A DNA stretch of 64,000 nucleotides, from assembly GCA_003956705.1 (NCBI GenBank), contig QZCP01000645.1:124001-188000 (forward strand), written 5' to 3'. The translations under genes and the position numbers were made by a program. Positions 35,410 to 46,328 of the stretch are shown here, piece after piece. Position 1 is the stretch's first letter. Each line of letters opens with the position of its first letter. The notes under the pieces were generated by a model. It had not been told where the DNA came from. It saw nothing but the letters and a program-made list of their open reading frames with translations, and searched no databases. This stretch comes from Brevipalpus yothersi. Taxonomy: Eukaryota > Arthropoda > Arachnida > Trombidiformes > Tenuipalpidae.

Positions 35410-37300
35410 GATGACGATGGTAAATAGTTAGATTGTGATGAAGAGAACAATTTGCACCCACAAAATTTAAGCTCCTTAAAGGTGCATACACACCAGATAG
35501 AGAAAGAGATAGAGAAAGAGAGAGAGAAAACAATATTTTCAACAAAGACGAGACCAATGAATGATAAATTAATACCAAAGATTGAAATTGCACTTCACAA
35601 TTATTATCATTAACAACACTAATCAAAGTGATGCTCAATCAATGTTCAACATTGTTTAAACATATATACTAAATGAAAAAGTTGACATCATCCAGCAAAG
35701 AGAATAAATGCAACAACCAATTCAAAGTGAACATCAACAGAACAGAATTTAATTTAATTTTGATCCTCCAAGAAGATCATGAACACAAAATTTCAATCAC
35801 CTATCATGATCATCATCAGCATGACTTTCATAAAAATTTTTCTCTACTCAAACCGAAAAATGCATTCCGCAAAGCTAATCTTTTTTGGCTGCTTCATCAA
35901 ACCCATAACAAACATCGACTCGTCAGCACAGTGAAGGTGAGCGCATTTTTCGAATATTTTTCCATTTATCTGATGAAACTTTTCATCTTTCTCTCCCTCT
36001 CCCTGCTTTTCCGTTAGTGTTATACATCGAATCAATGTACTTCAGGGATGTTGATGTGTTTTCTCCGAATTTTGAGGATAGTCTCATCAGGAACACTTGG
36101 GAAGTAAGTCATTTCATTTTTTGAGGTGAGAGATGAGGGCATGATATGCCAATCGAAAAGTTATGGGAATAATTTGATTGAGAGAGAGAAATTCTACAGG
36201 ATTTTCATTAATGAACAGCACTCTCAAATATCATGAGCGTTGGAAGCTAAAATATCTGGGAGAAGTTTATTTCGTCGGGATAAAAAACAAATATTCATTG
36301 ATAGATCATTTTTGTGGTTACGTTGACATTTTTAATGGTCTTCGAACAATCGAGATGGGCTCTTATCTAACCTTAAAGTGGCACTGAATATTCTTTTTAC
36401 CGGAACATAGATCATTCAAGAAAGGGTAAGAATTTCTAGAGACCAGTCTTCAAGCGTTTTTTTGATGATTGGAAAAATTTTCTTGTTTCAAATAAAATTT
36501 GCATAATCTCTACCTAAAGACACAAAGTTTTTTCTGTATTCTCAAGATTACAGATAAGTGAAGTAGCCAAACAATATTTACCTCTAGTACAACTATAAGT
36601 AGAGTAATTCTCTAGGTACTGAGCCAGTAAAGAAGCGGATTTATTTATTTTTAGAAGAGGATGATTTAGAGGTAATGAATAATCAGAACCTTATTAAGGC
36701 TAACAACATTGTAAGAGGATTTGATTTGAGCCCATCCAAGACGCGCAAAAAGTTTGAGTCGAGTGATTAAATTCTCTATTCAAAAAATCTTAAAACCAAC
36801 ACATTTCTTTCGAATACAATGAAGGAAGAAGCGAGGTTTATAGGTTTATATCTGTCTAATTTTAATGTTATTTAACAGGAAATTCTTTTATCGCTGCTCT
36901 TGTGAGATAAATATAATATTCTTCAAGTTGACTTATAATGATAAATTATTTAACCGGGCACAGAATATGATACTACTAATATGCAATACATTAGCAGCTC
37001 ATAAATGTAATGATCAAAAATGCATTGGACAATAGTTAAGCAATGGTTGGGATAAATGATTCAACTTTGTCTCCAAGTAGGGCCATCCGAGTAAGTTCAA
37101 GGGCCTTCTCTCCTTAAATTGTTGAGTAAGTTGATTCGAAGCTAATAACGGAGAAAGTAGATACAGATAAAATTTATGGATAAAAAGGTGTAAAGCTTTG
37201 AATTTCTTCAGGCATGTGATGATGACGAAAGAGGAATATAAAATTAAAGCACATCGTTCTGTGTTTATATGTGTGTGAATATCTAAGCGTTGCTTTTTGT
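35410..37300. other. Intergenic region between PSME4 and DPF
   Basis: Contains the PSME4 promoter side and LACTB fragment C (36431-36815). No supportable gene; the short open frames here have no recognisable motif. Confidence 0.6.
36431..36815 (-). pseudogene. LACTB fragment C (decayed, intron-containing)
   Basis: Matches LACTB and its 3' flank from about 890 to 1270, including CTCAAGATTACAGAT and CCCATCCAAGAC. It runs across the exon-intron junction at 1180/1181 into intron sequence. Multiple insertions break every frame. Same orientation as the intact gene. Confidence 0.75.
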
Positions 37301-39208
37301 CTACTTTCGTTTTGAATGATATTCAGCAATGCACAGTCTACAGCTCCAAGAACCTTCAGGAGGTTCGGATAAAGGTGGCTGAAGGCAATACATGTGGTAA
37401 CCACGATCACAATCATCGCAGAAGAGGAGTTGATCCTATTAAGGGAGAGGTAAAATAAAAAGAGAGTAAGATCAAATAATCGAAAAGCCCAGGGAAAAGA
37501 AATGGATAAAATTTCAAAGTAGACTCACATCATTATCAGATGTACCACAAAGAGCACAAGACTTGCATTCAAGACACTGCCAGCGATATTTTTTAATAGA
37601 CATCACCATTCTCGGAGTGAATTGGAGGCAAGTTGGATGAGCTGAACGACCACAATCAAAACATGATACCATCTTCTCAGCTGCTTTCGTCTTCTTATTT
37701 TCTTCTGAGTCTCCTAGACAGAAGTCACAATATTTATTCGGAGGCGCCTTTTCATCTTTCGCTTTCGGGTCTAGTGGAAGAGAGATTGGAACCACGAAAA
37801 TTTAGCCTGAATCATTGGCGATTTTCTTAATCTAACTCAACTTACTGTCGGGTGTATCATTCACTGGAGTGCTGCGTGATGATGAGGAAGCAGAGGGAAG
37901 TAAAGATGACACAGTCAGTGGGACGGAATGCTGAGGTTGATTTGAGTTAGATTGAGAATTAGAAGAATCACGATCACGCTCATGTCGTGATTTAGAATGG
38001 AACGATGTCTGGTTGTCCCTGTCTTTGTCAGCTTGCTATACGAACAAATAAAGTGATCGATTAAACGATTGCTCCACGATGTTAAGAGAAAAACATTCAG
38101 AGAAAACAATAGGGAACCAAAATTGATCGCATACAGAAAATTTGGTATCGAAATTTGCGACCAATTAAGACTGGAAAAATATAATTTCGACACACTAGAA
38201 AAATATTCTAACGATTAGAGTCCTCTTTAATCTTTCATGCAAACTTTGATAAATACCCAAGTTAGAAATAATAGAAAGTTCTTGAATGTACCTTTCTTCG
38301 CTTGCTTGTGGTGGGAGGAACAGCATCCTTCTTCTTACGACCCTTTCTGCGAGGCATATACTCGGAAAATGATTCATCAGAACTTGTCTCATCGAGTTCA
38401 CCAGCATCCGGTAGATCATCTCCCTCCTCAAATTCAGAGAGCCAATTATCTTTGGAAGTGTCATACTTATCCATAGAATCACTGTTTTCAGTCTTGATAA
38501 TTTGATCTATATTTGATGAATTAGCATCCTTATCGTTATCAGATTCTAGATTATTTTTTTGACCAGAATTTTGATTAATGAGGTAGCCTCGTCGACGCTT
38601 TTTCCATCTACGCGCTGGATAAGAGTAAATTTGTCCCTCATTAGCTCCAGGCATTCGTTCCCATCGATGCATCCACAGATAACAATTATTTTGGGCCACA
38701 CCGGTTTGAGAATCAATAAATGGTAAACGAGTTCTTCGTTCTTCCACTAATCGATTGTTGTACTTGGATGAATTTTCAATAGCATCTCGATAGGTTGGCT
38801 CATTTAGAGCACTGTGAAAAATAACGGAATGCATGATCAAAAGGTGAATTTGCACAAATGAACAAGGTATATTCAGCAAGCAACGTAGCTGATTTCAATC
38901 GAAAGCAATTGCTAAGCCAAAATACTGTTAGCATAACGGGAAAACCATACAACTTATGGTGTTGCAACAATCAAGATGAGCATTAAAAGAAGGTGTTCCC
39001 TTTTTCGTATGAACATGGGTACGATAGATGAAGGCATGTTTAATCCAGGAAATTTATCACAAGTGATAATGGTGAAGCAAAACAATGCACCAGAAGGGAG
39101 TATTTTGGGTGATGAAAAAAGATTGAAGGTACATCATCATCATCATATTTACCTTTCAATTCTTCGTAAAAGATCAGGCTTAAGCTGAATCAATTGCGCA
39201 ATAGACAT
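37301..39208 (-). CDS. DPF/requiem-type double PHD finger protein (BAF complex subunit)
   Basis: Five exons: 39153-39208, 38292-38811, 37846-38035, 37529-37770, 37301-37435. They total 1143 nt, giving 380 aa (human DPF2 is 391). The N-terminal requiem domain has RLPFIDSQTGVAQNNCY and YSYPARRWKKRRR. The C-terminus is a tandem PHD pair: PHD1 starts YCDFCLGDS, and PHD2 has LLFCDDCDRGYHMYCL and ends in WSCRLC. DPF proteins read acylated histone H3 tails as BAF45 subunits of SWI/SNF remodellers. The linker is acidic and Ser-rich and shows no C2H2 zinc finger, which DPF2 has between its domains. PHD2 is split by a phase-0 intron just after the DND motif. It could be orthologous to DPF1/2/3 collectively (insect d4). 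Confidence 0.93.
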
Positions 39209-39889
39209 CCCGGAACCTGTGTTCAAAAATATATGTATGTCAATACAAATTCACCATCACCATTAATGCTATAAATAAATTAAAATCATCATCAACAACA
39301 ATAACAGTAGCCACAAAAATGTCAACACTCAAAACAAAACCCAACACTAACACTTATATCAACACCAGTAAGATGAGTAAATTAAAAAATCAAAATATGT
39401 CATCTTCCTTCCTTCAATTCAATTCACTTTTCCACTTCCACTTCATCCCAAGATATGATCCAATATCGACATATTATGCAGATGTTATGTTTTCGCAGTC
39501 TAGAATTAAGTTCCCAATGTCCAACTGAAGGACATCCCCACACGCTCAACAATTATTAATCAGAGAAGGACACTTTTGCCTTCTTCGCCTCTTGAGTCCA
39601 CTTTTTTCGTTTCGCTTTTTTTTTTGACGTTCTGTTATGAGTTCGTTTTGACCTTAAGCGTTTTAAGACTGTTTTAAGCTTGAACGTTTTCGCGTTCAGG
39701 TTCTGATACTGTGCACAGTATCCGATATTAGCGATACTGATTTGTGTATTGTGGCGACCTCTTTTTTTGGATAATATTTGATTTAATTCGAACTTTTTTG
39801 ATCAATTTTTTTTCAAACGAATTTATAAATTAGAAAATTTTAATTTTAATGGTCGCATTGGGAAAAATTTTGATGTTGTACTGTGTGTA
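39209..39889. other. Intergenic region with DPF promoter
   Basis: About 680 bp between the DPF start and the M28 stop. It holds a perfect 18-bp palindrome at 39705-39722 and a GAACG/CGTTC inverted pair near 39682-39697. No gene seen. Confidence 0.6.
39705..39722. repeat. Perfect 18-bp palindrome GATACTGTGCACAGTATC
   Basis: An exactly self-complementary 18-mer about 500 bp upstream of the DPF start codon. It could be a dimeric factor site or chance. Confidence 0.9.
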
Positions 39890-41512
39890 TCAGTATGCGG
39901 AGAGAGATAAAATAGTTTCCGCCAGTACATCGATAGCATGTTTCATGAATTCAAGATTTTTTTGTGTAACATGGGTGAGATCATCACAGAATTCATGGTA
40001 ACAGGCTCGACTCACTCCTCGATAGGGTCCTACGAAATGATAATAGAATAATAATCTTTTTCAGACAACCACATCATATGCCATATGGATTTTTTTCCTT
40101 ACCTGTATCAGTTAGTAGAACAGCGGGCATATTATGAGTGTAATTTGTGTTTTTATGATTCCAAAAGGCGGCATGATCACTTCGCACAAAATTTCGATAT
40201 CTATAATTGGAAAAGAAAGTAGGCACTCTTGGGATCGCAGGATCCATTAGAACCAATTTATGTTCAGGATACACCGCCAATTTATTCCAAGATCTCGAAT
40301 AGGCATCCCATAGTCGATTATCATATCCTTTTCTGGTCACAACTCCAAGAAAATCACCAGCATATTTGTTTTTACGAAGATAGCCACTGACTTCCGGTAG
40401 AACCTTGTAGTCGGAAAAAGTGGGTATGATAAAGTTTTATCAAGAGACAATTCAATCGAACTCAGCGTTAGAACTCACTCTGGCCATATCACTTGGCAAA
40501 ACTTGCGATCGACTAGTGGGATCGAAATTTAAGATCATATCCATAATGTATGCACCTTGCTCATAAGAATTGGTGGGAAAAATTTCATCAGCTTCTCATC
40601 TGTGAGCTCCAATCACATTTCTTACCTGTAAAACTTGCACCATGTTTATTCAACTCTTTTGGTATCAAAAATTGATTAACAAATGCCATACTACCCAGAC
40701 ATCCTTTCTCCTCTTGATCAAAAGCAACAAAAATGAGAGTGTTATTCAGTTCACCAGCTTTTGGTGAGAGAAGACGAACTGTTTCCAGAAGAGCAGCCAT
40801 GCCAGATCCATTATCATTGACACCAGGAGTCAAAGCTGTCGTATCATAATGAGCTCCGATCACCAATATACTATCTAATGGTTGATCATAATTAAGACCG
40901 GGCATAATTCCAATAAGATTCACTCCTTTGATCAGATTATCACTGCTATCTCGAGCATCGAAATGTTGTATATGTGTTTTGGTGGCATAATACGCAAAGC
41001 GTCCGACGATATTCTGGCGGATATGATTCTTGTATTCTTCGTCTTTTTCATTTCGTGGTTTCGAAAATAAATCTCTCAAGGTACGATTAAGATTACTCAT
41101 GCTGCATCCATCACCTTTGTTCAATAAATAGTGAGAAGGAGATGGCTCATCATCAATCCAATCTTGAGATGGTGATGAGTGAACACTTGATCGAGGCACC
41201 AAGTTCACCAGATTCGATAAAATTTCACTACTATGCAAACTTTTGACAATTTTTTCGACATGAAAATTTGAATTCTTTATTCCTTGTTCTCTATCGGATG
41301 ATTCGTTTGCTGAGTAAAAAAAATTTCACACACACCAGTTACATACCAGTTATCAGTTATTAAGTGAATTGAATTGGCAAGATCATTAAGTGAAACTCTT
41401 TAATGATCCCCACATCCGAGATCTACTCACCTTCCACAATCTTTTCCGCTTGTTCAGATGATTCTGATGGCAGAAGAAAACAAATCGCAAGAAACACACG
41501 AATCCAAGCCAT
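39890..41512 (-). CDS. Secreted M28-family zinc metallopeptidase
   Basis: Five exons: 41431-41512, 40626-41309, 40479-40555, 40103-40403, 39890-40029. They total 1284 nt, giving 427 aa. The first ~20 residues (MAWIRVFLAICFLLPS) are a signal peptide. The full M28 ligand set is visible: H181 (GAHYD), D193 (GVNDNGSG), E228 with catalytic E227 (DQEE), D261 (IMDM) and H393 (CYHEF). SDHAAFW precedes the last ligand, as in M28 aminopeptidases. It should act as a secreted or lysosomal exopeptidase using two zinc ions. The subfamily (aminopeptidase, carboxypeptidase Q or other) cannot be settled by eye. There are N-glycosylation sites such as NRT and NNT. The short exon 40479-40555 starts at a GCAAG acceptor, chosen because it alone keeps the frame. 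Confidence 0.88.
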
Positions 41513-41647
41513 TATGCACCAGCCGTTCTTCTTCCAGAGGAAGAATAGATCACAATATCAAACGGTTCAGTTTGTCAAGCTATCCGGACCATTTTAATCA
41601 AAATATGTAGATCAGCCACACATGAAAGTCGTTAGACCGCTTACCAT

Positions 41648-41714
41648 CGGTTAACCGGGTTAAAGTCAGAGGGTGCCTGCCCTTTTGGCACAATTCGATG
41701 GGCATTGAATGCCC
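41648..41714. promoter_or_regulatory. Palindrome cluster upstream of the M28 gene
   Basis: In 67 bp there are three inverted repeats: CGGTTAACCG (41648-41657), the overlapping TTAACCGGGTTAA (41651-41663), and GGGCATTGAATGCCC (41700-41714). The block is GC-rich for this genome and lies 140-200 bp upstream of the M28 start. The role is unknown; a transcription-factor site cluster is my guess. Confidence 0.4.
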
Positions 41715-42060
41715 AATAAAAAGAGGGCGAGTTATGATCTGATTAGAAACCATGCAGAGAGTAGAGTATGGCAGCCCAGTCAGTTTGCTTTGCAATAATA
41801 TAATATTTTAATATTATTAAATTTATGGACCGTGAAATAAGTATGCATTGAAATCAAAATACTGTGAGTAAAAAAATAAAACAATCTGCGATTACACAAA
41901 GACACAGGGAAAAATGTGAGGTTACGAACTTAATGGTAAACAATGGTGATCAGAATAGGTGAAGATTGATTGAGAAAAAATCTTCGGAAAAATGATAAAT
42001 GATTTTGGTGGTGCAAGTTTATGGATGAATAAAATAAGATTGAAGTGATAATTCATTGGT

Positions 42061-45000
42061 TCATCTGAAGTCATAAGCTTTGCTCAGAATACTGTTCTTG
42101 ATAGGCTCGTAATATTTGGTTCGAAGATGAGTTATTTCAGGATTTTTCCTGATCGTCGAGAAAAGATCAGATTCGAATTCGATGATGAGAATAAAAAAAC
42201 AAGTCACAAGCATAAGAAGAAGGAATGAGGTCAAAAATGTATTCTTGATGATTAAGTATGCTTTGTGAGATTTTTTGCTGTTCTTCGAGAGGGCCGAGGG
42301 CTTATCGTCGATTTGATTTTTTGTGCTGGAGAATTCGCCCTTGAGCAAATAATTTTCGCCATCGAGCTTCTCTTTCACTTTGTCATGATTATGTTTCAAG
42401 TTTGAGGACGGAGATTCAGACATTTCGTGAGTTTCCTTAGTGGTTCCATCGAATCTCTTTTCGAAATTCGTCATCAAGGATCGTGAGCTGATATTGCCCT
42501 CCATGTCTGGTGTGGAGGCGGAACTCTCTGCGAGGTCGTTTTCTATAAAAACAAGAAATTCATGTTAGTATAGCTCAATAATAGTGGAGTAAAAATTTCA
42601 GAACAAACCTTTCCCCTCGAATGAATCCTTATGAGTTGATTCTTGTTCAGTATGTGTCGAAAGGATTGTGTTCGATCGTGCTAAGCGAGACAATACCGCA
42701 GCGGAAGAAAAGCTTCGCTTAACTGTAACCTCTTTGCGATCTATCTTTTTCATATCATCAATTACTTCTTTCTCGACACGTCCTCTATTTGAGAAGTGAA
42801 GCGTTAAGCTAGACAGCATTTGAGAAAATCATGAGAAACTTACGAATATCGAAGCTTGTAAGTTTTAAATAAGCCACCTCCTGTGGTTACTGATGGTATT
42901 TCACTGGATGAACTCATCCTACAAATAAAATGAGTCATTAGGGATTTTGATGATGCTAATCGATGGAGTGACAACTTACGTGAAGAAATAGCGATGCTCC
43001 ACAGCACACCGCCAGAGATGATGGCATGCAGAAGAGTTTTTACACTTGAAACCAAGGATGACTTTCTTCTTCTAGAGGTAAGTTAAAGAATCATGTATCT
43101 GTTAGTATTAATGATAGATTGATTTCCTTTTTTATGAAATTACAAAAAAATTAGATTGCATCAAATCTTCAAAAGGCTTTGTAGGGAAAACCAATTGAAC
43201 CTTTAAAGGAGAGATAGGAAGTGTTTCAATTCTTGGTAATCTGTGATGCAATAAAAGTGAGAATGATAAACAAAGAAGTGAACAGTGCATCTCGGTATTC
43301 GTGCCTCGAGATACGATCAAACGACATCGAAAGATATTGAAATTAAAAAAATTAACCCTTGAAAGTTTTTCAGTAGGAATGGAATGAGGAATAGTGAGAA
43401 AATTCCTCCCCCTTTCCTTTGGAATTTTCATAAATGACTACTACTACTAAATCTGATAAGAATGGTTGGAATGAAAAAGCCATCTTGCTACCAGGAAATA
43501 CAACTTCGATCAAGTCACTAGTCGTAGACAGTAGCTAAAAGTAGTGAGATGATGAGAAAAACTTACATCGCTTGGAGATGCATGGAATATAAACATGCGG
43601 CCCTCATAAGTCAGCTTTTCGATTTCACTCCTAGGAAGGAAGAGAGAGAGAAGGAAAAACGGAGAATCAATAATAAGTCAGTTAACGTCAAAACTTTGAA
43701 ACTTTTGAAATCAATAAGAAGCTGAACAGAGGGAGATCACAATCAATGTGGAAGTTTCAAACTAACCACTTGTAGGATTGAGCCTTTCTATTTCCTTGGA
43801 AAGTTGATATTCCAAGATGATTAACGCCAATGCAGATCTGTTTTCCTTTGTGATCTTTCACATTATGGGGATCAACGCCATACAAGTCGAGTGACGATGC
43901 ACGTCTGAGGAACAGCATTTCAGCTTCTGCTGTTGAACGTCCTTTCAGATCTTTCTGATGGATCTCAGCAACCGTTTTTTCTAGCTCTGGGGTTTGATTT
44001 GGAACCAGCTGGAGAGACGATATATAGTGAGTATCATGCTTATCTGGATCATAATCACCTAACTCGGCTGTAAATAAGGGAAGATAAATAAGATAATGGC
44101 TGAGAGAAGGGTTGGTTAACTTGTAAGATGGGTAAGCAAGTAGCATCAACAAGTTGTGATATGATGAGTGATTAAAATGTGCATCAAGTGATAACTATTT
44201 TTAGTAGATTCACTGCCTTTCCATTTTTTCCATTCATCAATAGGGGTTTTTTTGAGAGAGAGTCTTGGGGAAAAATCATCACAGAGACTGTTCATTGAAG
44301 CTTCACTAAGCTCGGAAAAAAAGTGGGAAAAGTGAGTTTCAATGAAAAGCATAGACTGAGACAATCACGAAAGATCAAGGAGTGATGATTGATCACTGAT
44401 AGCTTGTTAATTCGTTCTAAAACTATTATTTCAATTTTCTACCGACTTTGATGCTCATATCCACAGGATTTACGAGTCAGCATTGAAAAAATTTTCTCTT
44501 TTTACGATTCAATTAGTCATAATCAATCAATCCGAAAAGAGAGAAGAGGAAAGAAAACCTAATAGCTGGAAAAGAATTACTGCTGGCACCGATAATAATC
44601 AATGAGTGCATTTCATGTTGATTCAGAGAGAAGTTAAGCTATTCGTTCATCAATTAGTTACTTGATGCTGAATCAAACAATCGAAGGAGGGAAAAAAATC
44701 GAAAGTGAAAAAAAAGAATAGTAGTAAATTATTCGTCTGATTCTCACATTGTACGATGTAAGCCATTAAAAGAGGCAAATCATTGGATGAGCATTGGAGA
44801 TGACCTTGCTGTAAGTCTCGTCGAATTTGTCTGAATAAATAATATCTTGTGATCTCTTCTTTCAATCGACTCGGATCGGCTGGATAAAACTTTACCCGGA
44901 AGCTGAAATTGATGACACTCAATCCTTTTATTTGCTTCACAATGTATCGAGTTGTGTCCAGCCAGGTGGGCTGTTGTCGTTCATCCACAAAAATGAGACC

Positions 45001-45171
45001 AAAATAATCTTTCTCAATAAGATCCAAATTTTTGCAACACATATCCAACAAAAATTGGCCCTTATCTTCCTTACTGAATTCACATTCCAACAATTCTTCC
45101 TCATCGAATAGTGTAATTGAACACTTGAGTGGCTCACTGTTTAGATCTTTACGAGATGCAAATCGAAACAT
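42061..45171 (-). CDS. FERM domain protein of the FRMD3/FRMD5 type
   Basis: Seven exons: 44748-45171, 43767-44067, 43567-43630, 42980-43071, 42844-42918, 42609-42784, 42061-42542. They total 1614 nt, giving 537 aa (FRMD5 about 570). The FERM lobes are clear: KDYFGLIFVD, KFYPADPSRLKEEITRYYLF, SELGDYDPDKH and LYGVDPHNVKD, then ACHHLWRCAVEH. RYSGRVEKEV, the FERM-adjacent motif, follows. The C-terminus has a single membrane segment and then ESDLFSTIRKNPE, matching the unusual tail of FRMD3/5. FRMD5 binds integrin beta5, ROCK1 and p120-catenin at adherens junctions; a cortical membrane-cytoskeleton role is inferred. An in-frame upstream ATG at 45252 would add a Ser-rich leader, but the start at 45171 is the one followed by FERM-like sequence. 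Confidence 0.9.
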
Positions 45172-46328
45172 TTTTATTTCGGTTACCGGGACTGCTGTGG
45201 TGTGTGGCGGTGGTGATGATGATGATAATGATAATGATGACAGCCAAATCAAACTTAAAACACAATATCACAACAAGTAAACAATGATGAAATCAGTGTG
45301 TCACGTTATGAATGTGATTACAACCGGGATCTAATCACAACAGATAAAATATTGTGATGATGATTGTGGCTCAATGAATGAATGGAATTTTGTAGCATAA
45401 TTTTTGCTTCCTTCTTCACTTCCATTCACACAATATTGTCAGCTCTACAACACTAAACACTTGCACAGGCTTAACAGTGCCTCACAAGAGGTCGCTTTTC
45501 ACGAGTTCCTCGCCCATTATTACTAGCGTCATCTATTAGCCTTTTTTCAAGTATAGACATTACGTAACTTTGTTCAGAAGCAGAACGATGTTCATCATCA
45601 TCTCTCTCTGTCTGTCTCTCTCTCTCTCTCTCTCTTCAACTATCAGAGGGAAAGTAATTCTAGGTGATTCAGTTCTAGGTAAGAAATTGCGAATTTCATC
45701 GAGAGTGGTAAAGCCAAAAAGAATGATGATACTGGCTACGTGGTTTTATCGACAGTTGAGATCGAAAAAAAGATGGTCCATAAACGAAAAACTTCAGAGA
45801 ATCAGGTGAATCAGAAGAGGAACCTGTAAAAAAAATCCTTTTATTTGATAGTAAGTAGTAATGATTTTCGTGTCTTTTCTATTTCGTTCAACGATCTAAA
45901 GTTGATGAAAAAATCATTCGACCAAAACATATCTAGCAAGAAATCACAGTAATTGTTTGTGGTTCATTTTATTCCAATTGATGTGCGTTTTATTGATTCT
46001 CATTAAACTTGCATCATGGATAAATGAGGAGGAAATGAGTTTTTTAATCAACAGAGCTTCCAATTTTGAGTAGTCATTCAGCTGAGATGACCCTGATCAA
46101 GTATCAATCTTAGCGTACCTCCTATCGAAGAATACTGTGTTTGTTTTGTCTACATTGATACTATGATCACTTCTTTATCGATTGTTTCAATAGAGAGAAT
46201 GAACCAATAAACACTTGTTAATTGGACGGAAAAAGTAACAAAGAGTCTTGAAGGTTTGAAGTTCAAGCTCCTATTAACAAAACTTAAGTCAATTATCAAG
46301 TTGATGATGGTTGATGATAAGTATTTTT
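45172..46328. other. Intergenic region upstream of FRMD
   Basis: Presumed FRMD promoter, with a (CT)n tract at about 45600-45635. No supportable gene. Confidence 0.6.

Noticed and set aside
41640..41720. Possible tRNA gene
   Set aside because: Inverted repeats and a 7-base loop resemble a T arm, but I could not fit acceptor, D and anticodon arms on either strand.
45172..45252. Ser/Pro-rich leader of the FERM protein
   Set aside because: A low-complexity stretch of TCA/TCC codons without family support; probably 5' UTR.
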